A DNA stretch of 64,000 nt from Caballeronia hypogeia (GTDB lineage Bacteria; Pseudomonadota; Gammaproteobacteria; Burkholderiales; Burkholderiaceae): positions 1 to 64,000 of the forward strand of contig NZ_FCOA02000017.1 in the NCBI RefSeq assembly GCF_001544875.2. The letters run 5' to 3'. Positions 62,201-64,000 of this stretch are shown in pieces; position 1 is the stretch's first letter; each line of letters opens with the position of its first letter. The notes below the pieces were generated by a model. It saw only the letters and a program-made list of their open reading frames with translations, was not told the DNA's origin and did not search any database. Made by a program: the position numbers and the translations under genes.

Positions 62201-64000
62201 TCAAGGCCGTCGCGCGCGCGATGTCGAGTTCACGCAAGCGTATGGTCGGCGGCTTCTATGCCTACGACAACCACACCGAAATCAAGGATCTCGGCACGCT
62301 CTGCAGCGGAAAGAGCGACGATCACGGCATCGTCTCCTGCGAGGCGACACTGAAGGAGCCCGGCAATGTCGATCTGATCGCGATCGCGAAGGACGGCGAC
62401 GGCCACGCCGCCAACGCGAGCACGTCTGTCTGGGTCACGCGCGCGGATGAACTGTGGTTCGGCGGCGAGAATACGGACCGCATCGACGTGTTGCCGGAAA
62501 AGACCAGCTACGAGCCGGGCGAAACCGCCCGCTTTCAGGTGCGCATGCCGTTCCGTTCGGCGACTGCGCTCGTCGCGGTCGAGCGCGAGGGCATCGTCGA
62601 GACGCGGGTCGTCGAGCTGAACGGCCGTGACCCGACCGTCGAACTGAAGGTCGAGGAATCGTGGGGGCCGAACGTGTACGTGTCGGTGCTCGCGCTGCGC
62701 GGACGCATCCGCGAAGTTCCGTGGTATTCGTTCTTCACGTGGGGATGGAAGGCGCCGGTCGAATGGGCGCAGGCGTTCTGGTACGAAGGCCGTCAATATC
62801 AGGCGCCGACGCCGCTGGTCGATCTGAGCAAGCCCGCGTTCCGTTACGGGCTCGCGTCGATCAGGGTCGGCACGGCGTCGCACAAGCTCGCGGTCAGCGT
62901 GAATCCGGATGCGAAGTCGTACACGGTGCGCGGCCGCGCGCACGTCAAGGTGAAAGTCGCGCTGCCCGATGGCAAGCCCGCGCCCGCAGGCACGCAGATC
63001 GCCGTCGCCGCAATCGATGAAGCGCTGCTCGAACTGATGCCCAACCGAAGCTGGGACGTACTCGACGCGATGCTTCAGCAGCGCGCATACGGCGTCGAGA
63101 CGGCGACCGCGCAGATGGAGATCATCGGGCGGCGTCACTTCGGACGCAAGGCCGTGCCCGCGGGCGGCGGCGGCGGGCACAGCGCGACGCGCGAACTGTT
63201 CGACACGCTGCTTCTGTGGAACCCGCGCGTCCCGCTCGATGCGCAAGGCGAAGCCACCGTCGACGTACCGCTGAACGACGCGCTCACGCGCTTTCGGATC
63301 GTCGCCGTCGCGGCGGTCGGCGCGGGGCAATTCGGCACGGGTAGCGCATCGATTCAAAGCACGCAGGACCTTCAACTGATCTCGGGATTGCCGCCGCTCG
63401 TGCGCGTAGGTGACGCGTTTCGCGCGCAATTCACGCTGCGCAACACGACCGCGCGGACCATGCGCGTCGTCGTCACACCGCGCGCGGGCGTGCTCGCGCT
63501 CGATGCGCGCACGGTGGAGCTCGCGCCGGAATCGTCGCAGGAAGTGGCGTGGAACGTGACGACGCCGGATGTGCTCGGAACGAACGCTTCCGCGAGTCTG
63601 GAGTGGAATGTGACGGCATCCGAACAAGCCGGACCGAAAGCGAGCGACGCCGTCAGGCTCACGCAAAAAGTCGTTGCGGCGATTCCGGTGAACGTGCAGC
63701 AGGCGACCATCGCGCAAATCGATGGGACGTACACGCTGCCCGTCGCACCGCCCGCCGATGCGAGCAAGTCCAGCGATGGCAACGTGCGCGGCGGCATCGC
63801 GGTGTCCTTGCAACCAAAGCTCGCGGACGGTCTGCCCGGCGTGCGCCGCTGGTTCGAGCGTTATCCGTACAGCTGTCTGGAGCAACAAACCTCGCGCGCG
63901 CTCGGCCTGATGGACGCCGCCCAATGGCAGGCCGTGCTCGCGAAAATGCCGTCCTATCTCGACCGCGACGGCCTCGCGAACTACTTTCCGCCCGCCGACG
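59290..64000 (+). CDS. Alpha-2-macroglobulin family protein (YfhM-like), C-terminus cut by the window edge
   Basis: A very large secreted inhibitor-like protein; the first 1570 codons are in the window and the frame is open throughout, with no stop. A signal peptide (FLAATALIAALGMSVAI, cleavage near residue 33) is present but no lipobox. The macroglobulin domains follow, including the MG region LAVSVNPDAKSYTVRGRAHV and the typical IAVAAIDEALLEL. The thioester motif CLEQ is intact at Cys1529 (YPYSCLEQQTSRAL). Such proteins trap proteases in the periplasm and often sit with a penicillin-binding protein gene (pbpC) downstream, which would lie outside the window. ATG 59290 was chosen; a possible -10 (TAGAAT) lies at 59254. 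Confidence 0.93.
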   Translation, partial: MSRITTSQKNWFLAATALIAALGMSVAIHRADAARIVSVSPQGKVAQVRQVVAKFDEPMIAFGNAAAPAPGKLACSGASASATSGSGRWIDARTWAFDFEHDLPPGVRCALDLSDSLKSVAGNALAGPRQFAFQTGGPFVTRVMPGYGDIEETQVFVLRLNGPATQASVLQHVWCESAALGNRIPVRTVDDATRATLLKHFRLEKEGDRVLTLACQQTLPSATKMQLVYGTGVSGPGGIANDVEKRFDFNVREPFAASFSCERENAKAPCTPLRPLRLNFSAPISRADAQKFVLRGPKGTASPHFEDSDRDAEISAVEFAAPLPERADLTIEAPANLKDVSGRALANADLFPLKTATAPMPPLAKFSSGTFGIIERFAEPDMPAMLPVTLRHVEADLHVQGLTSGTSQITKLRLDADTDIRQWMRAVDQFDGISMSRSTIEERMPRMLKSGIKPVIIPNSDGTVSKDPQIDIRSLSMLAQQKGVETLTLPAADPKALRPFEVVGIPLTKPGFYVVELSSPALGASLLGKNQAMYVRTSVLVTNLGVHFKQGRENSLVWVTTLDKGKPVAQADVRVTDCNGDEIATAKTDAQGIAKIGKPLAAVGECNDKSLAWSGFFVSARVNDPVTGPDMAFVTSDWNRGIESWRFNVPTDMSAARTTRAHTVFDRTLLRAGETVSMKHLLRVETLTGFAFASNYPSRVTIRHVGSGQTWHLPLKWAADHSADSTFTVPVAAKLGEYSVALDNGAAASNNHDDNDDNDNAVTQSYESGSFRVEEFRLPVFKGSITAGDAKSAAHSTGLVAAQEAPVSVQLEYVQGGPASNLPVQVSALVRDVAPPFASRYEAFSFAPYRKPANDGASAPAEDEDSEQQDNATTKLVADKLRVTLDRDGSGKLTIKPLPAVEAPKRLALEASFADPNGEVQTISGGTILWPASVAVGVKAGHWVSVGGALPVQALALDLQGKPRAGVSVEIKAVARAMSSSRKRMVGGFYAYDNHTEIKDLGTLCSGKSDDHGIVSCEATLKEPGNVDLIAIAKDGDGHAANASTSVWVTRADELWFGGENTDRIDVLPEKTSYEPGETARFQVRMPFRSATALVAVEREGIVETRVVELNGRDPTVELKVEESWGPNVYVSVLALRGRIREVPWYSFFTWGWKAPVEWAQAFWYEGRQYQAPTPLVDLSKPAFRYGLASIRVGTASHKLAVSVNPDAKSYTVRGRAHVKVKVALPDGKPAPAGTQIAVAAIDEALLELMPNRSWDVLDAMLQQRAYGVETATAQMEIIGRRHFGRKAVPAGGGGGHSATRELFDTLLLWNPRVPLDAQGEATVDVPLNDALTRFRIVAVAAVGAGQFGTGSASIQSTQDLQLISGLPPLVRVGDAFRAQFTLRNTTARTMRVVVTPRAGVLALDARTVELAPESSQEVAWNVTTPDVLGTNASASLEWNVTASEQAGPKASDAVRLTQKVVAAIPVNVQQATIAQIDGTYTLPVAPPADASKSSDGNVRGGIAVSLQPKLADGLPGVRRWFERYPYSCLEQQTSRALGLMDAAQWQAVLAKMPSYLDRDGLANYFPPAD

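Noticed and set aside
1..64000. CRISPR arrays, insertion sequences, prophage genes, tRNA or rRNA genes
   Set aside because: No regularly spaced repeats, transposase or integrase motifs, or tRNA/rRNA signatures were seen on either strand.

Overview
The window looks like a chromosomal core segment of a high-GC betaproteobacterium of the Burkholderiaceae, most likely the Paraburkholderia/Caballeronia group. This rests on the gene order (rlmN-rodZ-ispG-hisS-yfgM-bamB-der-hfq-hflX-hflK-hflC-yjeT-hisZ-purA; surE-pcm-nlpD-rpoS; dnaX-ybaB-recR), on a class I PHA synthase followed by a beta-ketothiolase, and on strong G/C preference at third codon positions. Species cannot be fixed from the sequence alone.

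Layout. 1-2180: phaA (cut by the window edge) and phaC, for polyhydroxybutyrate synthesis. 2501-4500: pgeF and rluD, overlapping by four bases. 4698-5531: bamD on the opposite strand. 5608-9071: a DinG/YoaA-type helicase, a small DUF465 protein and a secreted glutamine-rich coiled-coil protein. 9285-11615: tex. 11728-13785: an acyltransferase-3/SGNH gene broken by one in-frame TAA. 14097-15989: kup. 16254-33701: a nearly continuous minus-strand series that joins purine/histidine enzymes, the HflKC/HflX/Hfq group, the GTPase Der, BamB/YfgM, HisS, IspG, RodZ, RlmN and Ndk. 34049-34747: a BI-1/YccA membrane protein. 34828-41036: rlmD, a PolB-like exonuclease, rpoS, nlpD, pcm and surE. 41140-44131: a quinone oxidoreductase and two convergent glycosyltransferases (GT2, GT9). 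44362-51939: a minus-strand run dnaX, ybaB, recR, a DUF1653 gene, a CaiB/BaiF CoA-transferase and a three-gene ABC importer. 52129-52224: the 4.5S/SRP RNA. 52584-59172: trxA, rho, mtfA, rpmE2, a GT39-like membrane glycosyltransferase and a MATE exporter. From 59290 to the window end: a large bacterial alpha-2-macroglobulin with an intact thioester motif, cut by the edge.

How the parts fit. Most genes serve housekeeping: envelope biogenesis (BamB, BamD, RodZ, PgeF, NlpD, YfgM), ribosome maturation (RluD, RlmN, RlmD, Der, HflX, RpmE2), RNA and transcription control (Hfq, Rho, RpoS, Tex), and DNA replication/repair (DnaX, RecR, YbaB, DinG-like). The accessory-looking pieces are the broken acyltransferase, the secreted coiled-coil protein, the glycosyltransferase pair and the ABC importer plus CoA-transferase set, which is appended to the dnaX-recR series. 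No CRISPR array, prophage, insertion sequence or tRNA gene was seen. I found no convincing wholly new system; the best leads are the secreted Cys/Gln-rich protein, the importer/CoA-transferase cassette and the nonsense-interrupted acyltransferase.
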